Positions 46,137 through 57,260 are shown, counted from the stretch's first letter. The stretch: DNA of 64,000 nt from Synechococcus sp. A15-62 (GCF_014280075.1 NZ_CP047950.1:1488001-1552000), one strand, 5' to 3'. The notes: a model not told the origin generated them from the letters alone. Numbers and translations are program-made.

Positions 46137-46883
46137 ATGGGGAAGCAAGGCGTGCGCAGACCGGTGATCGCTGGCAACTGGAAGATGCACATGACCTGTG
46201 CCCAGTCGCGGGAGTTCATGGAAGCCTTCCTGCCATTGATTGCTGACACCCCGGACGACCGCGACCTGGTGCTGGCACCGCCCTTCACGGCGCTGTCGAC
46301 CATGGCGGAACTCAGCCAGAACTCCCGCCTCTGCCTGTCGAGCCAGAACGTGCACTGGGAAGGCCAGGGAGCCTTCACCGGGGAGATCTCTCCAGCCATG
46401 CTCAAGGAGCACGGGGTGACCCACACGATCGTGGGCCACAGCGAACCACGGAAATATTTCAGTGAAAGCGACGAGCAGATCAACCACCGGGCCAGGTCAT
46501 CCCAGTCCAACGGTCTGATTCCGATCGTTTGCGTTGGCGAAAGCGATGAGCAGCGAGAGCGGGGCGAAGCTGAACGGGTGATCCGCCGCCAGATCGAGCA
46601 GGGCCTGGAGGGTCTCGATGCCGAGAAATTGGTGGTGGCCTACGAACCGATCTGGGCGATCGGCACTGGCAAAACCTGTGCAGCTGAGGAAGCGAACCGC
46701 ATCTGCGGTCTGATTCGGAGTTGGGTGGGCTCACCCGATCTGGTGATTCAGTACGGCGGCTCCGTTAAACCCAGCAACATTGATGAGTTGATGGGCATGA
46801 GCGATATCGACGGGGTGCTGGTGGGGGGTGCTTCTTTGGAGCCTGAAAGCTTTGGAAGGATTGCCAACTACCAAGCGGCTTGA
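46137..46883 (+). CDS. tpiA: Triosephosphate isomerase
   Basis: The 248-residue protein has AGNWKMH near residue 15 (Asn and Lys in the phosphate site), the catalytic His in [10 protein letters not shown], the catalytic Glu in [13 protein letters not shown], and the phosphate loop [11 protein letters not shown]. Most TPIs read GHSERR at the His block; here the residue after Glu is Pro and the second Arg is preceded by it, a substitution worth noting though the catalytic His and Glu are intact. It is followed by folP, overlapping. Confidence 0.95.
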   Translation: MGKQGVRRPVIAGNWKMHMTCAQSREFMEAFLPLIADTPDDRDLVLAPPFTALSTMAELSQNSRLCLSSQNVHWEGQGAFTGEISPAMLKEHGVTHTIVGHSEPRKYFSESDEQINHRARSSQSNGLIPIVCVGESDEQRERGEAERVIRRQIEQGLEGLDAEKLVVAYEPIWAIGTGKTCAAEEANRICGLIRSWVGSPDLVIQYGGSVKPSNIDELMGMSDIDGVLVGGASLEPESFGRIANYQAA

Positions 46884-47706
46884 TTCAGGCGGCTGGCCTC
46901 AGGGTTGGCGCCAACGCACAGCCGTGATGGGGGTGATCAACGTCACCCCGGATTCCTTCAGTGATGGAGGGAGATTTCTAGCGAGCGAACGGGCCCTTGC
47001 TGAAGCTCAGCGGCAGCTGAACCGTGGTGCGGACGTGTTGGATCTTGGGGCGCAAAGCACCCGACCCGGAGCAGAGGAGGTGGGCGCCGAAGAGGAGTTG
47101 CGGCGGCTCCTACCTGCACTGAAGAGCATCCGGCAGCACTGCCCAGAGGCGCTGATCTCCATCGACACGTTTCTAGCGCCGGTGGCCGCCAAGGCACTGG
47201 ACGCAGGTGCGAACTGGATCAATGATGTGAGCGGTGGCCGGCGGGATCCGGATCTGCTGCGGGTGGTCGCCGATGTGGGCTGTCCAGTGGTGCTGATGCA
47301 CAGCCGCGGTGACAGCCGAACCATGGATCAGCTCACGACCTATGCCGATGTCGTGGCAGATGTGAAAGAGGCGTTGCTGGAGCGCAGTGAAGCCGCGCTT
47401 CAAGCCGGCGTTGATGAGAGCCAAATCATCTGGGATCCCGGTCTCGGCTTCGCCAAGACCCATGAGCAGAACCTGCAGCTGCTGAGGGATCTGGAACAAC
47501 TGACAGCAGGGCCACGACCAGTGCTGATCGGTCCTTCACGCAAACGCTTCATCGGTGCCGTGCTCGATGAGCCACGCCCGAAGGCGCGGCTCTGGGGAAC
47601 TGCTGCCGTGGCCTGCCGCTGCGCCCAGGCGGGTGCTGCCGTGCTGCGGGTGCACGATGTGGGCCCCATCAGTCAGACGCTGCGCATGGCGGCTGCACTC
47701 TGGTGA
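46861..47706 (+). CDS. folP: Dihydropteroate synthase
   Basis: From TTG 46861 the product is 281 residues. Blocks are [63 protein letters not shown] and [10 protein letters not shown]. It joins p-aminobenzoate to the pterin for folate. The TTG lies within the tpiA 3' end, so the genes overlap by 23 bases. An ATG further upstream (46828) would add a poorly conserved extension. Confidence 0.93.
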   Translation: MPTTKRLDSGGWPQGWRQRTAVMGVINVTPDSFSDGGRFLASERALAEAQRQLNRGADVLDLGAQSTRPGAEEVGAEEELRRLLPALKSIRQHCPEALISIDTFLAPVAAKALDAGANWINDVSGGRRDPDLLRVVADVGCPVVLMHSRGDSRTMDQLTTYADVVADVKEALLERSEAALQAGVDESQIIWDPGLGFAKTHEQNLQLLRDLEQLTAGPRPVLIGPSRKRFIGAVLDEPRPKARLWGTAAVACRCAQAGAAVLRVHDVGPISQTLRMAAALW

Positions 47707-48686
47707 GCTCGACGATCTTTGTTCAGATCGCGGCTTACCGGGATCCCGATCTCCCGGCCACACTGCACAACCTGATTGAGCGGGCGGCCCAGCCAGAGCG
47801 CCTGCATTTCGGCATCTGCCTGCAACTGGCTGCTGATGATCCGCCGCACTTGGGAACAAGCGCATTTCCGGATCATCCACACCTCACGAGCATCCGGTTC
47901 GATGCAACTGAAAGCCGCGGAGCCTGCTGGGCCCGACGCCAGGCTCAAGATGTTTACGGCGGGGAAGACTTTCTGCTGCAGATCGACAGTCACATGCGGG
48001 CTGTGGAGCACTGGGATGACCTGCTTCTGAAGACCTGGAAGGAATGCAGCGATGCACGTGCCGTTCTCAGTGTTTACCCCAACGGCTTTCAACAACCGTG
48101 CTGTTTGCAGACATCAACTCTGCCTGTGATGGCAGCTGCCGGTTTCGATGCCAACGGCATCCTTAAGCTGCGAGGCATCAGCCGATTTCAACTTCCAGAA
48201 GAACAACCTGAGCGACCGATCCCTGGGGCGTTTATCGCCGGAGGCTTCCTATTCGGTCCAGGATCAATCGTGCGCGAAGTGCCGTACGACCCCGATCTCT
48301 ATTTCCATGGGGAAGAGGTTGCCATGTCGGCACGACTGTGGACGTCTGGTTTCAACATCTACGCCCCGAATCGCCTGCTGCTGTTTCATCTCTACAAGAC
48401 AGAACGTACAGACAAAGAGCATTCAGCCACCCATTGGGGCGATCACAGCAATTGGCACCTTTACAACCTTCGGTCACTCAAACGCGTACACACACTGCTT
48501 GGCAGTCTCAACAACGCACCGGAGTCAATCCGTTGTTTCAATGATCAACCTGACGAACTTCAACCCTTTGGATTAGGGAAAAAACGCAAATTAAGCATCT
48601 ATCAACAGTGGGCTGGCGTTGATTTCAAAACAGCAGAGATCAGCCAAACTGCAAGGCATGCAGAGTTCAACGTATTGCAACCCTGA
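47703..48686 (+). CDS. GT60-like GlcNAc-transferase (PF11397)
   Basis: The GTG-start frame (GTGA overlap with the folP stop) encodes 327 residues. The pattern VQIAAYRDPDLPATLHNLIERAAQPERL, RGACWARRQAQDVYGGEDFLLQIDSHMR (DxH metal-binding motif at residues 95-97), IAGGFLFGPGSIVREVPYDPDLYFHGEEVAMSARLWTSGFNIYAP and LFHLYKTER matches PF11397, the GT60 family known from eukaryotic Skp1 hydroxyproline GlcNAc-transferase. The nearby 2OG oxygenase at 5.6 kb is far off and not obviously its partner. Start codon and overlap suggest coupling to folP. Confidence 0.75.
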   Translation: MSSTIFVQIAAYRDPDLPATLHNLIERAAQPERLHFGICLQLAADDPPHLGTSAFPDHPHLTSIRFDATESRGACWARRQAQDVYGGEDFLLQIDSHMRAVEHWDDLLLKTWKECSDARAVLSVYPNGFQQPCCLQTSTLPVMAAAGFDANGILKLRGISRFQLPEEQPERPIPGAFIAGGFLFGPGSIVREVPYDPDLYFHGEEVAMSARLWTSGFNIYAPNRLLLFHLYKTERTDKEHSATHWGDHSNWHLYNLRSLKRVHTLLGSLNNAPESIRCFNDQPDELQPFGLGKKRKLSIYQQWAGVDFKTAEISQTARHAEFNVLQP

Positions 48687-48714
48687 ATTGCAATTGCAAC
48701 TCATTCATCGCCAA

Positions 48715-48746
48715 TAAAAAAGCCAGAGCCCGTAAGGAGCTCTGGC
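48715..48746 (-). terminator. Rho-independent terminator of chlH
   Basis: On the minus strand the hairpin GCCAGAGC...GCTCTGGC (8-bp stem, 9-base loop) is followed by a run of T, 27 bases after the chlH stop. It lies between chlH and the convergent GT60-like gene. Confidence 0.88.
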
Positions 48747-48772
48747 GTCGGTATTCATCAGTTGATCGGAGA

Positions 48773-51700
48773 TCAGTCGGTGACAACACCCTCAATCCGA
48801 TCCTCAACCTCCTGATACAGCTCCTGCAGCTGCTCAATGTTTTCGTCTGAGGTCTCCCAGTATCCACGACCATGCACCTCGAGCAGGGTGCCCACGATCT
48901 GGCGGAAGCTGTTGGGATTGAGTTCCAACAGACGCTTGCGCATCTCGGGGTCATTGATGAAGGTCTCGTTGGCTTCTTCGTACACGAAGTTATCAACGGC
49001 ACCACTGGTGGCACTCCAACCAAGAGTGAAGTTGAGGCGCTTGGCCACCTCTCGCACACCCTCGTAGCCGGAGTCGAGCATGCCTTCGTACCACTTGGGA
49101 TTAAGCAACTTGGTGCGTGAATCCAGGCGGATCGTTTCACTCAGCGAACGCACCTGAGCGTTGGCCGTGGTGGTGTCAGCGATGTAGCTGGTGGGAGCTT
49201 TGCCGTCATCACGCAGGCCAGCGATCAACTTGGTGGGGTCGGAGTCGAAGTAGTGGCTCACATCGGTGAGGGAGATCTCAGCCGAATCGAGGTTCTGGAA
49301 GGTGACATCCGCCGTCTTCATCACGTTCTCGAACACCTCACGCTTCTGGTTCATCTCACCAGGGTTGTCGGCATTGAAGGCGAAGGTCTTGCGGGAGAGG
49401 TACATCTCCTGCAGTTCCCCTTCTTCCTCCCAGGTGCTGTTCTCCACCGCGAGGTTCACGTTGGAGCTGTAGCTGCCGCTGGCGTTGGAGAACACCCGGC
49501 ACGCCGCATCCCGCAGGCTCGTGCCCTCTTTCTCCGCCTGCTCGAGGGCGTGCTTACGAACGAAATTCTGCTCCAGAGGCTCGTCGGCCTCGGCAGCCAT
49601 CTTCACGGCCTGATCGATCAGCGCCATCTGGTTGATGAACAGATCGCGGAACACACCTGAGCAGTTCACCACCACGTCAACGCGGGGGCGGCCGAGTTCT
49701 TCAAGGGGAATCAGCTCAAGCTTGTTCACCCGACCCACGGAGTCCGGCATCGGCTTCACGCCAACGAACCAGAGGATCTGAGCCAGGGACTCGCCGTAGG
49801 TCTTGATGTTGTCGGTTCCCCAGAGAACGCAGGCGATGGTTTCTGGCCAGGTGCCCTGCTCCTCGCGCTGACGCTCAATCAACTTGTCGACAACACTTTT
49901 TGCTGCAGCCACCGCGGCACGGGTGGGAATCGCCTGCGGGTCGAGGGCGTGGATGTTCTTGCCGCTGGGCAACACACCAGGATTCCGGATCGGATCACCA
50001 CCAGGGCCCGGAAGGATGTATTCACCATCGAGAGCCTTCAACAGACTCTCCATCTCCATGTCGGCACACACCTGCTCGAGGCAGAAGCGCAGATAGGCAA
50101 AGAGCTTGTCGAGCTCGGTGGAATCGATCTGCACGAAGCCAGCACTGCAGCAGGCCCTCAGCCACGGGGAGGGAAGTTTGAAGCCGAACTTGGCAAGCAG
50201 GTCGTAGAACCAACCGAAGCTGTTGCGCAGGCTGACCCGACCATCACGACCGGTAAGCGTGCGAACCATGGCGCCAATGGCAGCGCGGGATGTCTCCGTG
50301 ATCGTGCGGTTCAGCTCAACATCGGCGAGTACACCCTCGTCATTGCCTTTATAGATGTCTTCGATCGAGCGGCCCATCGCCTCAGCCAGCAGGCCGGGGA
50401 GTGAGCGAAGACCATCCTCCTCGCGTTCGAGAGCAGCGATGTTCACCAAGGTGGCAACGGCTTCCTCAGCGGTGGGAGGCTTGCCAATGGTGTGCAGGCC
50501 ACATGGAAGGAGACGGCTTTCGATCTCCATCAACTGCCGGTAGACGGCACCCACCAGGGCATCGCGTCCCTCCAGTTCAAGGGTCGAGGCGTCCTCCTCA
50601 GGAAGGTCGACGTCCTTATCAAGGTTGCACTGACGTGCCGTCTCAATGATCGTGTTGACGATCTGAATCCCGCGGCCACCCTCACGCAGCTGCTGGTAAG
50701 AGCCCACCAGCTCACCGAGTTCCTTCAGACCCTTGTAAAGACCGGCGTTTTCAGCCGGAGGGGTGAGGTAGCTGATGGTGGAGGCGTAACCACGCCGCTT
50801 GGCGATGGTGGCCTCGGAGGGGTTATTGGCGGCGTAGTAGTAAAGGTTAGGCAGCGCACCGATCAATGAATCGGGGTAGCAGGTTTCGCTCATGCCCATC
50901 TGCTTGCCGGGCATGAATTCGAGCGAGCCGTGGGTGCCGAAGTGCAGCACCGCATCAGCCTTCCAGATCTTCTGCAGATAGGTGTAGTAAGCGGCGAAGC
51001 CGTGGTGAGGGCTGGCGCTGCGGGAATAGAGCAGGCGCATCGGATCACCCTCGTAGCCGAAGGTGGGCTGAACGCCAACGAAGACGTTGCCGAAGTGGCG
51101 ACCAAAAACCAGCAGGTTCTGGCCATCGCTGTTGAGGTTGCCGGGGGGCTTGCCCCAGTTCTCTTCCAGGCGTTCGGAGTAAGGCGTCAGACGCTCGTAC
51201 TCCTCGACGCTCATCCGATGGGCGATGGACAGCTCCGGAGAACCCTGCATCGCATCGGCGTCATTGATGACGGCCTCCAACAGTTCTCGAGGCGTGGAGG
51301 GCAAGTCTTGTACGTCGTAGCCCTTCGCCTTCATCTCCTGCATCACCCGATGGATGGAGCCGAAAACGTCGAGGTAAGCCGCGGTGCCGACATTGCCCTT
51401 GTCGGGAGGGAAGCTGAACACGGTGATCGCCAGCTTCTTTTCGGTGCGGGGCTTGATCCGCAGCGATGACCAGCGGATGGCCCGCTCAGCAATGGCATCA
51501 ACCCGATCTTGAAGGGTGTGCGCCTTGCCGGTGGCATCGTCACGGCCCGAGAGAACGATGGGCTCGATGGCGCCATCCAGTTCCGGAATGGCGATCTGTA
51601 GAGCCACCTGCACCGGATGCAGGCCAAGGTCGCTCTGTTCCCACTCCTGGGTGGTCTGGAAGACGAGGGGGAGCGCCACCATGTAAGGGCGGTTGAGCTT

Positions 51701-52783
51701 CTTCAGCGACTCAATCGCCTTGGGGTGGTCCTGACGGGCAGGGCCTCCAACCAGCGCAAAACCGGTGAGGGAGACGATGCCGTCCACCAGCGGGTGCTCA
51801 GGATTCAGGGGGTCGTAGAAGAAGGCATTGACCGGCTTGGAGAAGTCGAGACCGCCGCAGAAGATCGGAATCACACGGGCGCCGCGGAACTCCAGCTCCT
51901 GGATGGTGGCCACGTAATGGGCATCGTCACCAGTGACGATGTGGCTGCGCTGCAGCACCAAACCGATCACCGGCCCTTTGCGGGCCTCCTCAGACAAGTC
52001 TGTGCGGCTAGACGTCCAGTTCAGATATTCCTTGAGGTCCTCGAACATCGAGGGAGCCAGGGGATGCCAGATGCCGAGGTCGGGGAACACTTCAGGCTCA
52101 GCCACCTCCATGGCTGGACGTTCCTCTCCTTCTGCAGCTGGGAAGACATACTTGTCCGCCAGCATCAACAGGAAGTTGCGCAGGTTGTCGGGGGTACCGC
52201 CCAGCCAGTACTGGAAGCTGAGCATGAAGCTGCGGGCATCCTGAGCCTTCTCAACCGGCAGATACTTGAGAACGGTGGGGAGCGTGTTCAGCAGCTTGAG
52301 CATCGCGTCCTGGAAGCCAGCACCTCCGGCTTCCTTCCGCTTCTTCATGAAGCCTGCGATGGCGCTCTTGCTCTGACCGAGCTGGGCCATCGAGAAGCTG
52401 CCCAGCTTGTTCAGCCGCATCACTTCGGGCATGGACGGGAAGACCACAGCCGCTTTGAGTCGGTCGCGGTGCGGGGCAACGGCGTCCACAACCTTCTGCG
52501 CCAGATCTTCAATGAAGATCAAGGAGGCGACGAAGACATCAGCCTCAGCCACATCGGCACAGAAACCGGCGTAGTTGTCGTCGTCGCGGAGTTCTTCAAT
52601 CAGATAGCCGCTCAGCTCGATCCCAAGATCGCCACCGGAAGCATTGAGAGCCGTTGCGGCCTGGGTGAGGGCGTTTTGGTATTGGGGCTCCAGCACCACA
52701 TAAACCGCTTTCATGACGGACTTGTGGTTCTGGCCCTCCACAGGAGCAACGCGGCGATCGGCGGAGCGGACCTGTGTGAACAT
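48773..52783 (-). CDS. chlH: Magnesium chelatase subunit H
   Basis: The 1336-residue protein shows ChlH/BchH features: an N-terminal CobN-like region ([21 protein letters not shown]), then [91 protein letters not shown], and a C-terminal [26 protein letters not shown]. It binds protoporphyrin IX and, with ChlI and ChlD, inserts Mg for chlorophyll. An internal ATG 24 codons in ([11 protein letters not shown]) is an alternative start with the conserved N-terminus intact. It has its own terminator; ChlD and ChlI are not here. Confidence 0.96.
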   Translation of the reverse strand: MFTQVRSADRRVAPVEGQNHKSVMKAVYVVLEPQYQNALTQAATALNASGGDLGIELSGYLIEELRDDDNYAGFCADVAEADVFVASLIFIEDLAQKVVDAVAPHRDRLKAAVVFPSMPEVMRLNKLGSFSMAQLGQSKSAIAGFMKKRKEAGGAGFQDAMLKLLNTLPTVLKYLPVEKAQDARSFMLSFQYWLGGTPDNLRNFLLMLADKYVFPAAEGEERPAMEVAEPEVFPDLGIWHPLAPSMFEDLKEYLNWTSSRTDLSEEARKGPVIGLVLQRSHIVTGDDAHYVATIQELEFRGARVIPIFCGGLDFSKPVNAFFYDPLNPEHPLVDGIVSLTGFALVGGPARQDHPKAIESLKKLNRPYMVALPLVFQTTQEWEQSDLGLHPVQVALQIAIPELDGAIEPIVLSGRDDATGKAHTLQDRVDAIAERAIRWSSLRIKPRTEKKLAITVFSFPPDKGNVGTAAYLDVFGSIHRVMQEMKAKGYDVQDLPSTPRELLEAVINDADAMQGSPELSIAHRMSVEEYERLTPYSERLEENWGKPPGNLNSDGQNLLVFGRHFGNVFVGVQPTFGYEGDPMRLLYSRSASPHHGFAAYYTYLQKIWKADAVLHFGTHGSLEFMPGKQMGMSETCYPDSLIGALPNLYYYAANNPSEATIAKRRGYASTISYLTPPAENAGLYKGLKELGELVGSYQQLREGGRGIQIVNTIIETARQCNLDKDVDLPEEDASTLELEGRDALVGAVYRQLMEIESRLLPCGLHTIGKPPTAEEAVATLVNIAALEREEDGLRSLPGLLAEAMGRSIEDIYKGNDEGVLADVELNRTITETSRAAIGAMVRTLTGRDGRVSLRNSFGWFYDLLAKFGFKLPSPWLRACCSAGFVQIDSTELDKLFAYLRFCLEQVCADMEMESLLKALDGEYILPGPGGDPIRNPGVLPSGKNIHALDPQAIPTRAAVAAAKSVVDKLIERQREEQGTWPETIACVLWGTDNIKTYGESLAQILWFVGVKPMPDSVGRVNKLELIPLEELGRPRVDVVVNCSGVFRDLFINQMALIDQAVKMAAEADEPLEQNFVRKHALEQAEKEGTSLRDAACRVFSNASGSYSSNVNLAVENSTWEEEGELQEMYLSRKTFAFNADNPGEMNQKREVFENVMKTADVTFQNLDSAEISLTDVSHYFDSDPTKLIAGLRDDGKAPTSYIADTTTANAQVRSLSETIRLDSRTKLLNPKWYEGMLDSGYEGVREVAKRLNFTLGWSATSGAVDNFVYEEANETFINDPEMRKRLLELNPNSFRQIVGTLLEVHGRGYWETSDENIEQLQELYQEVEDRIEGVVTD

Positions 52784-52900
52784 CAGCGCGCTTTGAGCAA
52801 TGTGAAGAACCTTACGGCGACTGGCCCTCAGGGCGCGAAGATTTCTGATCGGCCGTTACACGAGCTGACCCATAGGCTTTGAAGCGTCTGCTGCGCTTTC

Positions 52901-53734
52901 ATGTCCGCTCCGATTCCCGTCGTTGTTGCCGGTGCCCTGGGGCGCATGGGCGCCGAGGTAATCAAGGCTGTGGTGGGAGCCGAAGACTGCAGCCTGGTTG
53001 GCGCCATCGACAACACCCCCGGCAAAGAGGGGGCAGACGTGGGCCTGGAGCTGGGCCTGGGCGAACTGGAGGTGGTCGTGACGGCTGATTTCGAAGGCTG
53101 TCTCTGCGCTGTGAGCCAATCGGTGCGGGACAGCGGCAGCGGAGCTGTGTTAGTGGATTTCACCCACCCCTCCGTTGTTTATGAGCACACCCGTGCGGCG
53201 ATCGCCTACGGCGTTCACCCCGTGATCGGAACCACAGGGCTCTCTCCTGAACAACTCAACGACCTCACCGAGTTCTCGGCCAAAGCGTCCGTGGGTGGGG
53301 CCGTAATCCCCAATTTCTCTGTGGGCATGGTGCTCTTGCAGCAAGCCGCAGCCGCTGCGGCGCGCTTCTACGACCACGCGGAACTGACGGAACTGCACCA
53401 CAACCGCAAGGCGGATGCCCCCAGCGGCACCTGCATCAAAACCGCTGAGCTGATGGAGGAGCTGGGAAAGAGCTTCAATCCCGAGGAAGTGGACGAGCAC
53501 GAATCCCTGGCGGGCTGCCGCGGCGGACAGCGGGACAGTGGCCTGCGGCTGCACTCCATTCGGCTGCCGGGCCTGGTGGCTCACCAAGAGGTGATGTTCG
53601 GTGCCCCCGGGGAGACCTACACCCTGCGTCACGACACCATTGATCGTTCCGCTTACATGCCCGGCGTGCTGCTCACGGTGCGCAAAGTGGGCAGCCTCGG
53701 CAGCCTTGTGTATGGCCTTGAGCGCCTGATCTGA
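52901..53734 (+). CDS. dapB: 4-hydroxy-tetrahydrodipicolinate reductase
   Basis: The 277-residue protein has the nucleotide loop [50 protein letters not shown], and the catalytic [14 protein letters not shown] with the His and Lys pair, and a C-terminal [17 protein letters not shown]. It makes tetrahydrodipicolinate in lysine and diaminopimelate synthesis. Its divergent neighbour is chlH with 117 bases between starts. Confidence 0.95.
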   Translation: MSAPIPVVVAGALGRMGAEVIKAVVGAEDCSLVGAIDNTPGKEGADVGLELGLGELEVVVTADFEGCLCAVSQSVRDSGSGAVLVDFTHPSVVYEHTRAAIAYGVHPVIGTTGLSPEQLNDLTEFSAKASVGGAVIPNFSVGMVLLQQAAAAAARFYDHAELTELHHNRKADAPSGTCIKTAELMEELGKSFNPEEVDEHESLAGCRGGQRDSGLRLHSIRLPGLVAHQEVMFGAPGETYTLRHDTIDRSAYMPGVLLTVRKVGSLGSLVYGLERLI

Positions 53735-53744
53735 AGGCGACACC

Positions 53745-54401
53745 ATGCTTATTCCGCTCCGCCCCGGCGAACTGCAACGGCTGATCCCTGCTGTTGCTAC
53801 CGGCACCCAGTTCCGCGTTGCCCTCGGCAACCCTCAGGAGGTGCTGCAGCGCCTGATGATCGCCGCCATCGGCGGGGTGATCACGTTCCTGATCTACAAC
53901 CAGGCGCAGCTGGGCAGCCGCTGGGGTCCCGTCTGGCTGGTGATCAGCGTTGTGTTCTTCCTCTATGTGCTTTGGGGCCCGATCGTTCAGGCCGGCCAAC
54001 GCAACGCCACCTTGCGGCGCTATCCCGCGGCTGCCCTGTTTGAGGGCGAGGTGGCGGATGTGATCACGCGAGAGCGGGTGGAAAACCGCCATGAGCAGGC
54101 CGACAGCCGCGGGCGACTGGAACTCGTGGAGAACCGACGCACCTGGATGCTGCTCGAACTCGAAGACGAGGAGGGGTATCTCGGCCGGGTGGCCTTTCCG
54201 ATGGAGAAAAAGCACCAGTCGATCCGCCGCGGCAGCCTGATCCGCTGCCTAGTGCTCAGTGAGCGCAAGGACTTCTCAAAGATCGGAGCCCTCAGCGATG
54301 CCTGGCTGCCGGGCATGAGGATGTGGGTTGGCGAGTACCCCTTCTTGCTCCGCCCCGCCTTTGAGGAGCTTTGCCAACTCCGCCTGAGCAGTCGCCGTTG
54401 A
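53745..54401 (+). CDS. Conserved hypothetical membrane protein
   Basis: The 218-residue product has two hydrophobic segments (about residues 38-78), then a charged domain with FEGEVADVITRERVENRHEQADSRGRLELVENRRTWMLLELEDEEGYLGRVAFPMEKKHQSIRRG. It resembles cyanobacterial proteins sometimes named phosphate ABC transporter permease, but I see no such domain here. It lies ten bases after dapB and is probably co-transcribed. Confidence 0.7.
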   Translation: MLIPLRPGELQRLIPAVATGTQFRVALGNPQEVLQRLMIAAIGGVITFLIYNQAQLGSRWGPVWLVISVVFFLYVLWGPIVQAGQRNATLRRYPAAALFEGEVADVITRERVENRHEQADSRGRLELVENRRTWMLLELEDEEGYLGRVAFPMEKKHQSIRRGSLIRCLVLSERKDFSKIGALSDAWLPGMRMWVGEYPFLLRPAFEELCQLRLSSRR

Positions 54402-54446
54402 ACAGCCGTTGGTGAAAAGTCACCGCTGAATATTTCTTAAACCTGG

Positions 54447-54464
54447 TTTACACTTCTTAGCAAT
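54447..54464 (+). promoter_or_regulatory. HLR1-like site upstream of the HLIP gene
   Basis: TTTACACT-TC-TTAGCAAT matches 13 of 16 positions of the HLR1 motif (two 8-base repeats of (G/T)TTACA(A/T)(A/T) separated by two bases), known as the RpaB-binding site at high-light genes. It ends 16 bases before the ATG of the HLIP gene. The same DNA includes a possible -10 element, TACACT. Confidence 0.45.
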
Positions 54465-54480
54465 TCAACCGGTGGCACCG

Positions 54481-54732
54481 ATGTCCCAGTCCTCACCTTC
54501 CACTCCTGTCGTGCGCGGTGCACAGGTCACCATGGAAGACGGCGGCCGCCTCAACGCCTTTGCCACAGAACCCCGCATGGAAGTGGTTGAAGCAACGCAG
54601 GGCTGGGGCTTCCACGACCGCGCCGAAAAACTGAACGGCCGCATGGCCATGCTCGGGTTCATTGCTCTGCTCGCCACCGAGCTGGCCCTGGGCGGCGAAT
54701 CCTTCGTTCACGGGCTCCTGGGCCTGGGCTGA
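54481..54732 (+). CDS. hli: High-light-inducible protein (HLIP, Lhc-like)
   Basis: The 83-residue protein has the single chlorophyll-binding helix [25 protein letters not shown], with the E-x-L-N-G-R-x-A-M-x-G-F core at about residues 49-60. The N-terminal part is polar, with [12 protein letters not shown]. HLIPs protect photosystem assembly under excess light. A GTG at 54472 is an alternative start. An HLR1-like element lies just upstream. Confidence 0.92.
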   Translation: MSQSSPSTPVVRGAQVTMEDGGRLNAFATEPRMEVVEATQGWGFHDRAEKLNGRMAMLGFIALLATELALGGESFVHGLLGLG

Positions 54733-54752
54733 TTGCCTCGCGCTGGATTGGG

Positions 54753-55919
54753 ATGGATGGCCAGACTCTTTGGATGGCTCCATCCCCTCCAGAGATTCAT
54801 GTCTTAGGCGCTGGTCCCACCGGCGCCCTTACAGCTCTTGCCCTCGGCCTCCAAGGTCAGCGAGTGGTCCTGTTTGACCCGCTGACTGGATCAGAACTTC
54901 GAGCCAGAAGCCGGGCGTATGCCATCACTCACTCCAGCCGCAGGTTGTTATTAAATCTCGGGTTGTGGGACGACCTATGCGATGCCTTGGTGCCCTTCCG
55001 TGACCTGGATTTGCGGGACGGGGCCACCAACGCCCGCGTTCTCTTCGGCCAGGACGACCTGGCATCAGCCAATCGGAACCATGACGGCATTGGCTGGATC
55101 CTCGATCACCTGCCCTTGATGGAGCTGCTGCTGTCCCGCCTGGAGGCCAATGGCAACGTCGCCATGCACCTGGCCGAACCATGCCCTGATCCAGGCGCTG
55201 ATGCCCTGATCGTGGCGGCTGATGGACCGCGCTCCCCCACACGAGAGGCCTGGGGCATCCGTCACTGGGGCATCCGCTATCGCCAGGGGTGTCTCACCGC
55301 CAAAGTTGCCCTGCGGGGACTCCCCCACGACAGGGCCTGCGAGTTGTTTCGTCCGGAAGGTCCTTTCGCCGTTTTGCCCTTGGGGAAGGGAACCTTCCAG
55401 GTGGTGTGGAGTGCACCCTGGCAGCGTTGCCAGCAGCGCAGCGAGCTGCAGCACAGTGCGTTTCTCGATCAGCTGGCCGCTGTTCTGCCGGAGGGGATTG
55501 AGCCGGATCGCCTGCTCGATCAACCCCGAGCGTTCCCGCAACAATGGCTGTTGGCTCACCGCTTCCATCGCGGAAGGGGCGTGCTCATCGGTGAGGCAGG
55601 CCACCGCTGCCATCCCGTTGGAGGCCAGGGGCTCAATCTCTGCTGGCGTGATGTGGAAGGCTTGCTGCGCGCCGTGGAGCGGGGCGGCAGCGCCGCAACA
55701 ATCGCTCGGCACTACGGGATGAGCCGCTGGCTCGATGTGCTCCAGGTGGGTGTGGCGACGGATCTCCTGGTGCGGGTGTTCTCAAACCGCCAACCGCTGT
55801 TGCTTCCCCTAAGGCGCCTGGCTCTGCTGCTGCTGAAACGGTTCTCTGGGTTGCGTCAACTGAGCTTGCGGGCCATGAGTGACGGCCCCATGCAGCTCTG
55901 GCGGGCGTTGCCAAACTGA
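54753..55919 (+). CDS. FAD-dependent monooxygenase, UbiH/COQ6-like
   Basis: The 388-residue protein shows the FAD-binding HVLGAGPTGALTALALGLQGQRVVLFDP, DG region (LIVAADGPRSPTREAWGIRHWGIRY), and GVLIGEAGHRCHPVGGQGLNLCWRDVEGLL, the conserved C-terminal FAD block. These are typical of UbiH-like hydroxylases of quinone or tocopherol-type aromatic rings. The exact reaction in this organism is open. It lies 20 bases after the HLIP gene. The first ATG is used; MAPSPPEIHV inside is possible. Confidence 0.85.
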   Translation: MDGQTLWMAPSPPEIHVLGAGPTGALTALALGLQGQRVVLFDPLTGSELRARSRAYAITHSSRRLLLNLGLWDDLCDALVPFRDLDLRDGATNARVLFGQDDLASANRNHDGIGWILDHLPLMELLLSRLEANGNVAMHLAEPCPDPGADALIVAADGPRSPTREAWGIRHWGIRYRQGCLTAKVALRGLPHDRACELFRPEGPFAVLPLGKGTFQVVWSAPWQRCQQRSELQHSAFLDQLAAVLPEGIEPDRLLDQPRAFPQQWLLAHRFHRGRGVLIGEAGHRCHPVGGQGLNLCWRDVEGLLRAVERGGSAATIARHYGMSRWLDVLQVGVATDLLVRVFSNRQPLLLPLRRLALLLLKRFSGLRQLSLRAMSDGPMQLWRALPN

Positions 55920-55939
55920 GCCAAGCGTGGGTCGCGACC

Positions 55940-56152
55940 ATGGTCATGTCCAGCCAGCGACAACCCCCAGCGACGGACGCGCTGCTGCAGTTCCTTCAGC
56001 TCCGTTTGGGGTTGAGTCCCAGCGCCCTGGACCTGGGGCAACGCCAGGCTGAACTGGAACAAGCCCCTCTCCCAATCGTGCTGTGGAGCTTCGGGTTGTT
56101 GAGTTTGCAGCAGTTAGAAGAGGTCTTCGACTGGCAGAACAATCAGCCGTAG
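55940..56152 (+). CDS. DUF2949 family protein
   Basis: The 70-residue protein contains [53 protein letters not shown], matching DUF2949, found in cyanobacteria. The function is unknown. It overlaps the convergent apt gene by 10 bases at its 3' end. Confidence 0.82.
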   Translation: MVMSSQRQPPATDALLQFLQLRLGLSPSALDLGQRQAELEQAPLPIVLWSFGLLSLQQLEEVFDWQNNQP

Positions 56153-56694
56153 CGCAACAACGCTTCCACGGGTTGGCCCGCGGGCAACGCCTGACGACCT
56201 CCAAGCCCCTCCAGCTCGATCACAAAGGCGAAGCCCACCAAACAACCACCGGCCTGCTCCACCAGCTGTCCCGTCGCTGCAGCCGTTCCACCGGTGGCGA
56301 GCAAGTCGTCCACCACCAGGACCCGGGGAGAATGTTCAAGGGCATCAGCTTGAATCTCCAGCCGATCGGTGCCGTACTCCAGGGCGTAATCCAGACCGAC
56401 CACCTCACCGGGGAGCTTTCCGGGCTTCCGCACAGGCACAAAGCCAAGCCGTCGGTCGCTGGCCAAGGGTGCCCCGAAAATGAACCCCCGGGATTCAATC
56501 CCCACGATCAGATCAGGCTTCACCTGGTCGCAAATCCGGCCCAACTGGCTGATCACCTCGGCCATGGCCTCGGGCGACCGCAGGAGCGGATTGATGTCTC
56601 GAAACAGAATTCCAGGCTTGGGAAAGTCTGGAATTGAGCGAATGTGCGACTGAAGATCCAAATCCAGGTGACGCAATGGCGGTGCCCCTGGCAT
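56143..56694 (-). CDS. apt: Adenine phosphoribosyltransferase
   Basis: From [41 protein letters not shown] the product is 183 residues. The PRPP loop [30 protein letters not shown] and [15 protein letters not shown] confirm APT. It converts adenine plus PRPP to AMP. ATG 56706 and 56697 are alternatives. The DUF3038 gene starts divergently next to it. Confidence 0.93.
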   Translation of the reverse strand: MPGAPPLRHLDLDLQSHIRSIPDFPKPGILFRDINPLLRSPEAMAEVISQLGRICDQVKPDLIVGIESRGFIFGAPLASDRRLGFVPVRKPGKLPGEVVGLDYALEYGTDRLEIQADALEHSPRVLVVDDLLATGGTAAATGQLVEQAGGCLVGFAFVIELEGLGGRQALPAGQPVEALLRYG

Positions 56695-56704
56695 CATCGC
56701 AGCC

Positions 56705-57253
56705 ATGACTGAAGCTCCAGCCCCCAGCGCACCCACCGACGGCGCGCGCCTCAGCCGGCGGGGCGTCGAGCGCCTCGACCTCTTGCTGCTGACCATCGAG
56801 GCTTTGGATCTCAACGGTGGGGAGGCGATGGTCTGGACCAGCCAGCAGATGGGCCTTCAGGCGCAATTCCCCAACCGAGTTGAACTCTGGAAGCGACGCT
56901 GTCATAACCCCCTCCGGCGCACCACCCGGCGGGACCAGCTCAACCCGGTGGACGCCGAATCACTGATCTGCCTGGTGTGTGCCATGGCAGATCGGCTCTA
57001 CCCCATGCTCCACCAACTCCTCTCGAGCCGCGAACCGGAACAGCTCACCCAACAGCGTTGGCAGTTGTTCCATGAGCGCCTGCGCGACCTCATCGAAGAG
57101 CGCATGAATCAGCGCCGGGAAGCCGTTGTTCGCCTCCTGACCATGGAGCCGGCAGGCCCTCTGCACCGTCAGCTGATCAGCACCCTGGCGTTCTGCGCAG
57201 GCCCGGGAGGAATCGATCGACTCCGCGCAACCCTGCTCGACCCAACGCCCTAG
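56705..57253 (+). CDS. DUF3038 family protein
   Basis: The 182-residue protein has [56 protein letters not shown] and [23 protein letters not shown], the DUF3038 layout. Helical, soluble and of unknown function. In cyanobacteria it commonly sits beside DUF4335, as here (7 bases upstream of it). Confidence 0.8.
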   Translation: MTEAPAPSAPTDGARLSRRGVERLDLLLLTIEALDLNGGEAMVWTSQQMGLQAQFPNRVELWKRRCHNPLRRTTRRDQLNPVDAESLICLVCAMADRLYPMLHQLLSSREPEQLTQQRWQLFHERLRDLIEERMNQRREAVVRLLTMEPAGPLHRQLISTLAFCAGPGGIDRLRATLLDPTP

Positions 57254-57260
57254 GCCGACC

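Noticed and set aside
51617-52882. 421-codon plus-strand frame opposite chlH
   Set aside because: chlH is unambiguous on the minus strand; this is its antisense shadow.
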